A stretch of 64,000 nt of DNA, from assembly GCA_026989265.1 (NCBI GenBank), contig JALSJP010000016.1, positions 62,001 through 126,000 of the forward strand, written 5' to 3'. The DNA comes from Micavibrio sp. Lineage in GTDB: Bacteria; Pseudomonadota; Alphaproteobacteria; Micavibrionales; Micavibrionaceae. The notes beneath the pieces are model-generated. The model was given only the letters and a program-made list of their open reading frames with translations, was not told the DNA's origin and ran no database searches. Shown piece by piece: positions 57,112 through 64,000 of the stretch; within the stretch, counting starts at the first letter, position 1, and each line of letters begins with the position of its first letter. The position numbers and the translations under genes are program-made.

Positions 57112-58680
57112 TCAGGACTCAGGATTTACGCTTGAGCGTTTAGCAATAAGCTTATTAAGCGCATTAACATACGCGCGTGCGCTTGCTACCAGCGTATCAA
57201 CGTCAGAGGCTGTCCCAATAATAACCCTGTCACCCTCCTCTAATCGCACGCTAACTTCTGCTTGCGCGTCAGTTCCGCCAGTAACAGCATGCACCTGATA
57301 AAGCTGCAATATAGCATCAGGATGCGGGCAAATAGCGCGGATAGCTTTAAATATAGCGTCAACAGGGCCATTGCCTTCAACTTCCATGCATTCTTCTGCG
57401 CCGTAAACACTTAAACAAAGATTAGCAACTTGCGGACCTGAAGTTCCCGCGCGTATCTGTAATGATACAAACTGAATATCGTTATTTTCACTAAATATTT
57501 CATCTTCAACCAATGCTATCAAATCATCTTCGAAGACTTCTTTCTTGCGGTCAGCTAAATCTTTAAAACGAATAAATGCGTCATTAAGAGCACTATCTTT
57601 AAGCTCATACCCCAATTCTTTTAGCTTTTCATGGAAAGCATGGCGACCAGAATGCTTACTCATAACTAGCTTGCTTTCTTTTAAACCAACGCTTTCAGGT
57701 GTCATTATCTCGTAAGTATTTGAATTTTTAAGCATTCCATCTTGATGAATACCGCTTGCATGTGCAAAAGCATTTGCGCCTACAATTGCCTTATTAGGCT
57801 GCACAGAAAACCCTGTTATGCTTGATAAAATACGTGATGATTTTGTAATCATAGTAGTATCAATATTATTGGTAAATGGCATTAAATCATGACGAGTGCG
57901 CAGCGCCATAACAATTTCCTCAAGCGCAGCATTGCCCGCCCGCTCACCAATGCCATTTATTGTGCATTCAATCTGACGCGCACCAGCGACCAACCCCGCC
58001 AAAGAATTAGCAACAGCCATACCCAAATCATTGTGACAATGGGTGGAAATAATAGCTTTATCAATATTAGGCACGCGCTCAAATAACATTAATATTTTAG
58101 CAGCAAATTCATCAGGAATGGCATAACCAACTGTATCAGGGATATTAATAGTGCTTGCACCCGCATTAATTGCGGCTTCAACACACATACATAAAAAATC
58201 ATCTTCCGTGCGAGAGCCATCTTCCGCGCTCCACTCTACATCATCAGTAAAGCTGCGAGCTAGTGTTATGCTGCTTTTTACCATCTCCAAAACTTCTTCA
58301 GGAGACATTTTAAGCTTATATTTCATGTGAAGCGGGCTTGTGGAAATAAAAGTATGAATGCGCCCTGATTTTGCAGGTTTAATAGCCTTGCCCGCCGCCT
58401 CGATATCACTTTCCTTAGCCCTAGCCAAACCACAAATAGTTGCATTTTTAGCATTTCTTGCAATTTCATTAACCGCTTCAAAATCACCAAGAGAAGCCAC
58501 AGGAAAACCAGCTTCAATCACATCAACGCCAAGATCATCCAAAATGCCCGCAATTTTAAGCTTTTGCTCTAAATTCATCGCGCAACCAGGGCTTTGCTCA
58601 CCATCACGAAGGGTTGTATCAAAAATAATTACGCGGTTAGGGTCATTTTTTATTGCATCTAAGGCTCTGCTCATCGCCAA
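57112..58680 (-). CDS. leuA: 2-isopropylmalate synthase
   Basis: First committed step of leucine synthesis. The 522 residues show IIFDTTLRDGEQSPGCAMN, the metal site THCHNDLGMAVANSLAG, GERAGNAALEEIVMALR and HSGRHAFHEKL. The last ~130 residues are the regulatory LeuA-dimer domain that senses leucine (HAVTGGTDAQAEVSVRLE). Length is normal. It is downstream of the Trm112-like gene on the same strand. Confidence 0.96.
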   Translation of the reverse strand: MAMSRALDAIKNDPNRVIIFDTTLRDGEQSPGCAMNLEQKLKIAGILDDLGVDVIEAGFPVASLGDFEAVNEIARNAKNATICGLARAKESDIEAAGKAIKPAKSGRIHTFISTSPLHMKYKLKMSPEEVLEMVKSSITLARSFTDDVEWSAEDGSRTEDDFLCMCVEAAINAGASTINIPDTVGYAIPDEFAAKILMLFERVPNIDKAIISTHCHNDLGMAVANSLAGLVAGARQIECTINGIGERAGNAALEEIVMALRTRHDLMPFTNNIDTTMITKSSRILSSITGFSVQPNKAIVGANAFAHASGIHQDGMLKNSNTYEIMTPESVGLKESKLVMSKHSGRHAFHEKLKELGYELKDSALNDAFIRFKDLADRKKEVFEDDLIALVEDEIFSENNDIQFVSLQIRAGTSGPQVANLCLSVYGAEECMEVEGNGPVDAIFKAIRAICPHPDAILQLYQVHAVTGGTDAQAEVSVRLEEGDRVIIGTASDVDTLVASARAYVNALNKLIAKRSSVNPES

Positions 58681-58694
58681 ATTCCTTTAATATT

Positions 58695-58868
58695 TTATAA
58701 TTTACGCGCTTCATCAACCAGCATAACAGGAATACCATCACGAATAGGAAATGCCAGCTTTGCTTGCTCTGAAATAAGCTCTTGCGCTTCCTTATCATAA
58801 GTAAGCAGCCCCTTAGTTATAGGACATACAAGAATTTCTAATAATTTTGGATCAACTTCTACACTCAT
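58695..58868 (-). CDS. Trm112/YcaR-like small zinc-ribbon protein
   Basis: A 57-residue protein, too short for most ORF filters: [20 protein letters not shown] at the start and [19 protein letters not shown] at the end. These match the Trm112/UPF0434 family, whose eukaryotic and archaeal members activate methyltransferases; bacterial role is unclear. Only the first Cys of the ribbon is kept, as is common in bacterial members. It ends 14 bases before the leuA start and is probably co-transcribed. Confidence 0.85.
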   Translation of the reverse strand: MSVEVDPKLLEILVCPITKGLLTYDKEAQELISEQAKLAFPIRDGIPVMLVDEARKL

Positions 58869-58993
58869 AATCTTATTTTTACCTTTAATTTAATTAAAAA
58901 TTTCCATAATTTATAAATTTGTGCGATAATAGTTTATTAACATTTAGATGGCATAATACCCATAAATATATGTGTGTACAGGGGAAATAGATA

Positions 58994-59242
58994 ATGCAAC
59001 CAAATGAATTTTTAGAAAAGCTTGAGGCAAGCGACATAAAGCCAGTAAATAACCAGCTTATAGCCGATGCCATGGCGGGTTGTGAAATTAGCTCTATGAT
59101 GGGGCCACCACCTGGCGCAGAATCTATAATAGAAGGGGCATTTACCTCAACCATGCCGGCAGCTAACCATGTTCATCAACCAACCACAGAGCCAGACCAA
59201 ACAATTAATTTCAATCTACCAACAACTCCGGGGATGTCATGA
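58994..59242 (+). CDS. Small protein of unknown function
   Basis: An 82-residue protein with a Pro-rich second half (GPPPGAESIIEGAF; HQPTTEPDQT). GGGGAAAT precedes the ATG. It overlaps the next gene by four bases (ATGA), so the two are translated together. I recognise no family. Confidence 0.6.
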   Translation: MQPNEFLEKLEASDIKPVNNQLIADAMAGCEISSMMGPPPGAESIIEGAFTSTMPAANHVHQPTTEPDQTINFNLPTTPGMS

Positions 59243-59523
59243 ATATAGAGCTAGGAGTATTACATGATGGTGATGTTATGCTTGTCAGTGACACGCCGCT
59301 TCCTGATGTTGTATCTCGCGTTGAATATTACCGCGACCAACGCCTATTCATGCTAGTCTATGATGATGAAGATAATGGTGATGAGCTTATGCATTATGAA
59401 ATACCTGAAAACATGACACAGCCCGTTGAAAACACTCCAAATATATTAATTTATTCACTATTTCCCAACCATGAACCAATAGGTTATAAAGTTCCTTTGG
59501 TACAAGTTGGAGCAATGTTCTAA
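59239..59523 (+). CDS. Small protein of unknown function
   Basis: A 94-residue protein, start coupled to the stop of the gene before it. It has short beta-rich segments (LGVLHDGDVMLVSD; VSRVEYYRDQRLFMLVYDDED) and resembles, by memory only, small unknown proteins of alphaproteobacteria with a V-E-Y-D-x-x-x-x-x-L pattern. No signal or membrane segment. Confidence 0.6.
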   Translation: MNIELGVLHDGDVMLVSDTPLPDVVSRVEYYRDQRLFMLVYDDEDNGDELMHYEIPENMTQPVENTPNILIYSLFPNHEPIGYKVPLVQVGAMF

Positions 59524-59597
59524 CTTTTTATTATTTTTATGCTTGCATTTCATTTTTAAAGATATATATTTCTCTCACTTATTTCTTGGTGTTGTAT

Positions 59598-59672
59598 GCG
59601 AGTGTAGCTCAGGGGTAGAGCACAACCTTGCCAAGGTTGGGGCCGAGAGTTCGAATCTCTTCACTCGCTCCA
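59598..59672 (+). tRNA. tRNA-Gly (anticodon GCC)
   Basis: Complete cloverleaf: acceptor GCGAGTG/CACTCGC, D-arm GCTC-AGGGGTA-GAGC, anticodon stem CAACC/GGTTG with loop TTGCCAA (GCC at 59630-59632), T-arm GAGAG-TTCGAAT-CTCTT, discriminator T and encoded CCA at 59670-59672. Confidence 0.97.
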
Positions 59673-59710
59673 AGGAATTTAGTAATAATATTACAAAATA
59701 AAATAATATT

Positions 59711-59739
59711 TTGACATCTATCGTCCCTCCTGATAGTAT
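59711..59739 (+). promoter_or_regulatory. Sigma70 promoter downstream of tRNA-Gly
   Basis: TTGACA (59711-59716), 17-base spacer, TAGTAT (59734-59739). Close to consensus; start of transcription would be near 59746. Confidence 0.75.
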
Positions 59740-59811
59740 TAAAGACAGTAAAAATAATAAATCTAAGGGGATAAAAAAATAGTACAGGGTATTGGAATTA
59801 TTTCTTGTTGC

Positions 59812-59904
59812 ATGTTCATTATGTACATGACGGCAACCTTGATAAAATTTGCACAAAAACGTGCGAAGGTAAGAATTCAACCTCGAGCGCAAAAACAACA
59901 ATAA
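59812..59904 (+). CDS. Possible 30-residue basic hydrophobic peptide
   Basis: The frame begins MFIMYMTATLIKFAQ and continues with basic residues (KRAKVRIQPR) to a TAA-TAG double stop. The same frame is open upstream to a non-standard ATA that stands 8 bases after AAGGGG (59765-59770). A hydrophobic head with a basic tail is like small membrane peptides or type I toxins. No start codon is well placed, so this is uncertain. Confidence 0.2.
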   Translation: MFIMYMTATLIKFAQKRAKVRIQPRAQKQQ

Positions 59905-59982
59905 TAGCTCGTTACGGTGAAAACGGTTCAACCCGCTGCTAATGAATCTATCTGGTAGATTTATTAGCTTATCACCCCAACC

Positions 59983-60225
59983 TCAAAGGCCCCGCGACTT
60001 GTTCCGGGGCTTCTTTTTTTGTAAAAATAATAGCATGGGGGAAATCAATATTACTATATAGCCTATTGTGATGCACTCCCACAAAAAGTGAACAATTACC
60101 AAGTGTTTTGTGCCTCTTATTACTGGGCGTAAGAATCGAAAAGTTCCCATTATATACGATAAATCAGATACTGCATTTTTGGGGTTTATTGCCATGGGCG
60201 CAATTAAAATAATGCTAGGATTCAT
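59983..60225 (-). CDS. Possible small membrane protein downstream of hemH
   Basis: An 80-codon frame whose ATG is 6 bases after the hemH stop. It has a hydrophobic segment (ITIGYIVILISPMLLFL), but its last 12 codons are read through the terminator hairpin, and no family is recognised. It may well be chance. Confidence 0.25.
   Translation of the reverse strand: MNPSIILIAPMAINPKNAVSDLSYIMGTFRFLRPVIRGTKHLVIVHFLWECITIGYIVILISPMLLFLQKKKPRNKSRGL
59985..60018 (+). terminator. Intrinsic terminator of the candidate small RNA
   Basis: GCCCCG (59989-59994) pairs with CGGGGC (60005-60010) over a 10-base loop, and TTCTTTTTTT follows. It may also act on the minus strand after hemH. Confidence 0.85.
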
Positions 60226-60231
60226 AATTAG

Positions 60232-61212
60232 CTAACAGTGCCTAAAAACCAAATTCGATAATCCATTAATAAATTCTTGTGATGTGCCAACTGTTTGAGC
60301 GCGGTAGTAACCATTTATTCCAATATCGAAAGCGTATTTTTTATATTCAATATCAAGTTCAACCAAAGTTTCAATATGTTCTTGAGTAAAAGAATGCGGA
60401 TAGACAATAACTGCAACATTATCTGCTGCTGCTTTATTTAATGCATCCTTTATAGAAGGTGTAATCCATTTTAACCGCCCAACGCGGCTTTGATAACATA
60501 TTTGCCATTTAAGGTTTTTCACACCTAATTTTCTTGAAAGACCTTCAGCTATTTTTTCGGCAGATATCTCACATTGTTTTTGATAAGGATCACCAGCATT
60601 AATTATTTTTTCAGGCAAACCATGGGCAGAGAATAATATACGTACATCTTGGTGTATGTCTTTTGCCTGTACGTATTCATCATAAATATTATCAACCGAA
60701 GCAGTAATAAATCCATCATTATCAGGGTAACTATCAATTTTCAAAGTCTCAGGATTATAATTAATTTCCTTTAATGCCTTATCCCAAGCCTCAAATGATG
60801 AGAAACTAGTAGTGGTTGAATATTGCGGATAAAGCGGCAGTAAAACAACTTTATCCGCCTTCCAAGCCTGTACGTCTTTTGCTGTTTCCAGCGCAAAAGG
60901 ATGCCAATAACGCATAGATATAAAAACCTTATATTTATTGCCATTATTTTTATAATTTAGAGTTTTTTCCAAAGCTTTGGCTTGAGCATTTGTATTTTCA
61001 AGCAATGGAGATTTATATCCAACCTTACTGTATGCATTTCCAGCTTCACATTTAGAGCGTTTGTTACTTATGCGCCGCGCAAGCAAATAACGAAATGGCA
61101 GGGGCAATCTAATAATATTCTTATCCATAAAGAAATTCATCAAAAATGGCTTTATTGCCTCTTTTGAATCGGGACTTCCAAGATTAAATAAAACTACAGC
61201 AATTTTGCTCAT
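60232..61212 (-). CDS. hemH: Ferrochelatase
   Basis: Inserts Fe2+ into protoporphyrin IX, last step of heme synthesis. The 326 residues include VVLFNLGSPDSKEAIKPFL, VFISMRYWHPF, VVLLPLYPQYSTTT, LFSAHGLPEKIINAGDPY with the metal-site His, and CYQSRVGRLKWITPS. The start codon follows the hemE stop without a gap (TAG-ATG), so translation is coupled. Confidence 0.96.
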   Translation of the reverse strand: MSKIAVVLFNLGSPDSKEAIKPFLMNFFMDKNIIRLPLPFRYLLARRISNKRSKCEAGNAYSKVGYKSPLLENTNAQAKALEKTLNYKNNGNKYKVFISMRYWHPFALETAKDVQAWKADKVVLLPLYPQYSTTTSFSSFEAWDKALKEINYNPETLKIDSYPDNDGFITASVDNIYDEYVQAKDIHQDVRILFSAHGLPEKIINAGDPYQKQCEISAEKIAEGLSRKLGVKNLKWQICYQSRVGRLKWITPSIKDALNKAAADNVAVIVYPHSFTQEHIETLVELDIEYKKYAFDIGINGYYRAQTVGTSQEFINGLSNLVFRHC

Positions 61213-62262
61213 CTAAGAGTTTCCCCGAATTATTTTAACAAGCTTAGCAACATTTTCAGGCGGAGTATCTTTATGAATTCCATGCCCAAGGTTAAAAATA
61301 AAATCACCATCCGACAAATCAGTAATTATTTTTTCGGCTGCAATTTTCAACGCATCACCCCCTGTAAGCAAACAAATAGGATCAAGATTTCCTTGCACTG
61401 GAACTAATGGCTGTAAATTTTGAGCCGCCCAGTTAGTATCTACCGATTGATCTAGCCCCAGCGCATTAATGCCCGTTTCATTCGCATATGAAATATAATT
61501 TGCCCCAGCGCATCTTGGAAAGCCAATAATTGGAATATCAGGATGAACTTCACGTACAAGATCAATAATGCGCTTTGTTGGCTCTATCACCCATTTTGAA
61601 AAGCTTTGAGCATCTAACGCCCCTGCCCAGCTATCAAAAATTTGTAATGCTTGCGCCCCTGCATTAACTTGGTTAATTAAGTATTTAGCACTTGAATCAA
61701 CCAGCAAATCAATTAGCTTTTGAAAAGCCTTAGGATCAGAAAAAGCTAGTTTTCTGGTATTAATAAAATCCTTACTACCCCCGCCCTCAACCATGTAGCA
61801 AGCCACAGTCCAAGGAGCGCCGCAAAAACCAATAAGCGCGGTTTTATTGTAACCTTCAGCCTTTAAACCAGACCTAACCTTGCTTAAAGCCTCGTAAACA
61901 GGGCTTAAAACCTTATCGAAATTATCAAAATTTAGCTTTGATATCTCTTCCAAATTTCTAACAGGATCAAGTTTTGGTCCTTCACCTTGAACAAATTCTA
62001 AATGCTGTCCCAGCGCATGCGGAATAACTAAAATATCTGAAAATATAATTGCTGCATCCATTTCAAATCGCCTGATAGGCTGCAATGTAATTTCCGCTGC
62101 CATATCAGAATTATACGCCATATCCAAAAAACCACCCGCTTTTTTACGAAGCTCCATATATTCTGGAAGATATCTTCCAGCTTGGCGCATAAACCAAAAA
62201 GGAATATGATCAGTTTTTTGTTTATTCAAAGCTTTTAGAAAATTATTTTTTTGATATACCAT
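61213..62262 (-). CDS. hemE: Uroporphyrinogen decarboxylase
   Basis: Decarboxylates uroporphyrinogen III to coproporphyrinogen III. The 349 residues have the N-terminal signature PFWFMRQAGRYLPEYMELR, IIFSDILVIPHALG with catalytic Asp, GFCGAPWTVACYMVEGGGS and FNLGHGIHKDTPPENV. Length is normal. First gene of a two-gene heme operon with hemH. Confidence 0.97.
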   Translation of the reverse strand: MVYQKNNFLKALNKQKTDHIPFWFMRQAGRYLPEYMELRKKAGGFLDMAYNSDMAAEITLQPIRRFEMDAAIIFSDILVIPHALGQHLEFVQGEGPKLDPVRNLEEISKLNFDNFDKVLSPVYEALSKVRSGLKAEGYNKTALIGFCGAPWTVACYMVEGGGSKDFINTRKLAFSDPKAFQKLIDLLVDSSAKYLINQVNAGAQALQIFDSWAGALDAQSFSKWVIEPTKRIIDLVREVHPDIPIIGFPRCAGANYISYANETGINALGLDQSVDTNWAAQNLQPLVPVQGNLDPICLLTGGDALKIAAEKIITDLSDGDFIFNLGHGIHKDTPPENVAKLVKIIRGNS

Positions 62263-62657
62263 GTTTTTCTTCCAAATTTAAAAAACTAAACATAGAGACA
62301 ATTTAAAAAATAAATAGTATTTTTAAAAAGGTTTTTATAGATAGTAGGGGCTGTTAGTATCGGGGATTAAATTTAATTCATTTTTAATACATATGCATGC
62401 ATATTCAAAATTCAAGAGATTCATTTGGATTCGCATATTGTCTACTAAAATTTATCATTTTTAGATTTAAGCTTTTGCACAAGTGGAATAGTGGTTAGTT
62501 TCGCATGAGGACATATTGGGGGTAACTTAATCCCATGATTTATACAAAAGTCACTATTGGATTCGCACACAGAGTTTTACAAGGTTAGGAGGCTTGCTTT
62601 TTAGCTATATAGACTTCATTATCATCTTTTATAATCACTTTTGGCGAATCACCTAAC
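62263..62657. other. AT-rich region between hemE and an unknown gene
   Basis: About 395 bases with no supported gene. It contains a perfect 14-bp palindrome ATATGCATGCATAT (62391-62404), 128 bases upstream of hemE, and two copies of TTGGATTCGCA (62425-62435 and 62557-62567). The hemE promoter should lie here. Confidence 0.4.
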
Positions 62658-63272
62658 ATGTTTGACGAATCTTTTACAAAATTAGAAATAAATGAAATTG
62701 CTCCTATTATTGATGTGATTAACAATAAAATAGAGGGCAGCACTTTTGATCCTCTTGAAACCACTATTTTGGCTATTGATGTACCGTTTTACTCTGGCTA
62801 CAGATTTTTAAGTATTTCAGATTACGCAACAAGCCCGCCATTACAGCGTTTTGCCTTTCAAAAAAATAATAGTGATAATTTCATAATAATAGATTGGACA
62901 TATAATACTATCTATTCGATTAATAAAGAATCACCTATTAACTTGAATGATGAAAATATATTAGAATATGTAAGATTTTTCTTTTCCTATGTTAAAGGTC
63001 GCCACGGCAGATTCATTATTTGTGAAAGTATGAGTAATATAGAGTGGAAAGATGAACCAATTGATGATGTACGAAAAAAGATCAATGAAATATTAAAGCC
63101 ATTAGAGATTAAAGAAAAACGTACAGATGGCACTTATGAAATAAAATCATTAATGATGCTTAAAGATGCTTTATTTAATGTTGATATTTTTGTAGAGCCA
63201 AATGGCAATATTACAATGTCTAACCATGAAATTATGATAGAAAATCTTCCTGTTATAGATTTATCATTTTAA
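62658..63272 (+). CDS. Protein of unknown function
   Basis: A 204-residue soluble, acidic protein I do not recognise. Notable segments are VPFYSGYRFLSISDYATSPP, IIIDWTYNTIYSIN and SYVKGRHGRFIICESMSNIEW. There is no signal peptide. Base composition is more AT-rich than the heme genes. It is followed on the same strand by another unknown gene, which suggests an accessory segment beginning here. Confidence 0.6.
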   Translation: MFDESFTKLEINEIAPIIDVINNKIEGSTFDPLETTILAIDVPFYSGYRFLSISDYATSPPLQRFAFQKNNSDNFIIIDWTYNTIYSINKESPINLNDENILEYVRFFFSYVKGRHGRFIICESMSNIEWKDEPIDDVRKKINEILKPLEIKEKRTDGTYEIKSLMMLKDALFNVDIFVEPNGNITMSNHEIMIENLPVIDLSF

Positions 63273-63484
63273 ACATTGCCCTATAGATTACCATAATGAA
63301 GGGCTTGTTAACCCTTTGTTTAGCTTATATTAAAGCCTTGTTAGTAAAGAGCGCATTTTTCTTCAAAAAAACGATTATTTCCTGTTTTTAGTAGTAATTC
63401 GTTAACACATTCATCTCATAATAAACCTATGCCGCGCATTAATTGTGATCGTGGCGTTTTATACTTAACAAGTGGTTTAGAGCT
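63273..63484. other. Intergenic region with weak hairpin
   Basis: AAGGG-cttgtta-ACCCTT near 63300-63318 forms a short hairpin followed by TTT and could be a weak terminator of the gene before. No other structure is seen. Confidence 0.3.
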
Positions 63485-64000
63485 ATGAGCAAAAAATTTG
63501 AAGAATTTTCTAATGCAGCAGCGATGCAAAATAGAGTATGCAGCGTTTCTTATACATTAAATAATAATCAGCCTGTAATTTGCACATATATAGGTGATCA
63601 ACCACTTCATTACATGGATGAAGAAAATATCGATGAGGAAGAGTTTTTTGATTTTTCTGAGCTTGGGTTTTTAGATCGTGAAATTAAAATACTAAAAGAT
63701 GAAATTGATAAATTTGATTTAGATGTGATTTTCGAAGATACAATGCAATTAGTTCAAAACTTTGCTGAAAATTCCGAAAGCATCAATATTGATTTTTCTT
63801 TAACTAAAAAAGAGCAAAAACAACGCATCAAGCAAATTAAAAATATACTAGGTAATAGTAGATTAGCAGCTTCCTACCTTAATATTGCAGAAAAACATAA
63901 TATAGAAATTGCGATGAGCAGACAGGTTGAAAAAGCCTTTTATGATCGTAGCAGCGGGTCTATTTTAATAAATCCAGATATGGATATAAATGATCAAATT
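63485..64000 (+). CDS. Unknown protein, possibly DUF6782-type putative metallopeptidase (3' cut by window end)
   Basis: Open for 172 codons from MSKKFEEFSNAAAMQ to the window edge. The N-terminal ~80 residues are acidic. From about residue 120 the segment ASYLNIAEKHNIEIAMSRQV followed by FYDRSSGSILINPDMDINDQ resembles, from memory, the start of a family of alphaproteobacterial putative metallopeptidases (DUF6782), where Tyr-Asp-Arg and INPD stretches precede the catalytic part. The catalytic part would lie beyond the window, so this is tentative. Confidence 0.5.
   Translation, partial: MSKKFEEFSNAAAMQNRVCSVSYTLNNNQPVICTYIGDQPLHYMDEENIDEEEFFDFSELGFLDREIKILKDEIDKFDLDVIFEDTMQLVQNFAENSESINIDFSLTKKEQKQRIKQIKNILGNSRLAASYLNIAEKHNIEIAMSRQVEKAFYDRSSGSILINPDMDINDQI

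Larger units (their letters stand above)
59746..60018 (+). ncRNA. Candidate structured small RNA (or small-protein transcript), unrecognised
   Basis: A unit bounded by a strong promoter and an intrinsic terminator, about 270 nt. GGGG-ATAA (59767-59774) can pair with TTAT-CA-CCCC (59969-59978), closing a multi-hairpin body: GTTGC...GCAAC around CATGT...ACATG (59806-59836), GCAC-aaaaac-GTGC, GAGC...GCTC, and a 13-bp hairpin at 59938-59968 with one G-U pair. It does not match tmRNA, SRP RNA, RNase P RNA or the rod shape of 6S RNA. A 30-residue ATG frame (59812-59904) lies inside, so a coding role is possible. Confidence 0.45.

Noticed and set aside
59575-59931. 118-codon minus-strand ORF across tRNA-Gly
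   Set aside because: It contains the antisense translation of the tRNA (RFELSAPTLARL...), a well-known false ORF, and covers the plus-strand transcript unit.
59746-60018. Split tmRNA, 6S RNA or RNase P RNA
   Set aside because: No tRNA-like ends, tag ending in an Ala-rich tail, central bubble rod or RNase P core motif is seen.
62391-62404. 14-bp palindrome ATATGCATGCATAT as a specific operator
   Set aside because: Perfect but in very AT-rich DNA and single copy in the window; recorded in the region entry only.
62586-62659. Minus-strand 24-residue frame starting MLGDSPKVIIKDD
   Set aside because: Its ATG only overlaps the plus-strand start by the palindrome CATG; too short and without a ribosome-binding site.
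1-64000. CRISPR arrays, prophage or integrative element
   Set aside because: No regularly spaced repeats, integrase, phage structural or conjugation genes were found.

Overview
The window is chromosomal DNA of an AT-rich alphaproteobacterium. Family content supports this: DUF1150, a TIGR02300-type zinc protein, two IalB-like proteins, an HslV with a 13-residue propeptide and a DnaN of alphaproteobacterial type. Biosynthetic genes for histidine, leucine, lysine, methionine, pyrimidine, folate, ubiquinone and heme are present, so this is not a strongly reduced obligate intracellular genome. I cannot name the genus; similarity to Micavibrio-like lineages is an impression only. No CRISPR array, rRNA operon or prophage is visible. 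The coding pattern is dense, with many short or overlapping junctions.

Layout. 1-7.9 kb: the end of tag, a 1432-residue unknown protein, small exported or membrane proteins, a TerC-family protein and an eroded ORF. 8-15.3 kb: hslV, an HtrA-like lipoprotein protease, then his genes (hisB, hisD, hisH, hisA) interrupted by a self-standing Fic gene and a GNAT gene; hisF is absent. 15.3-26.8 kb: RNase E/G, an M23 endopeptidase, two IalB-like proteins, rsmE/ubiA head to head and a large autotransporter. 27-34.8 kb: DUF1150, cysS, folE, pyrC, a methyltransferase, an intact IS1595-like element, hslU and a YggS-like protein. 34.9-42.3 kb: a porin and a fatty-acid beta-oxidation operon (fadA, fadN-like, acyl-CoA dehydrogenase) carrying an inserted GxxExxY gene. 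42.4-51.2 kb: TIGR02300-prmA, dnaN, dapD, a FemAB-like protein, a DUF3108-like protein, glmU and glmS. 51.2-64 kb: metE, guaA, metF, a hydrolase-like lipoprotein, leuA, a Trm112-like protein, two small unknown genes, tRNA-Gly, a promoter-to-terminator transcript unit, hemH, hemE and two AT-rich unknown genes, the last cut by the window end.

How genes fit together. glmU and glmS supply UDP-GlcNAc, and dapD, the M23 enzyme and the FemAB-like protein also point to cell-wall work. metE and metF form the methyl branch of methionine synthesis. fadA, fadN and fadE form one catabolic operon. hemE and hemH abut.

The least explained structures are: a perfect 25-bp inverted repeat ending one base before the glmS start codon, with alternative inner hairpins; four copies of an 11-bp repeat around the promoter and start of the Fic gene; a roughly 275-nt transcript unit after tRNA-Gly with no recognised product; and an inverted-repeat-bounded GxxExxY cassette inside the fad operon.
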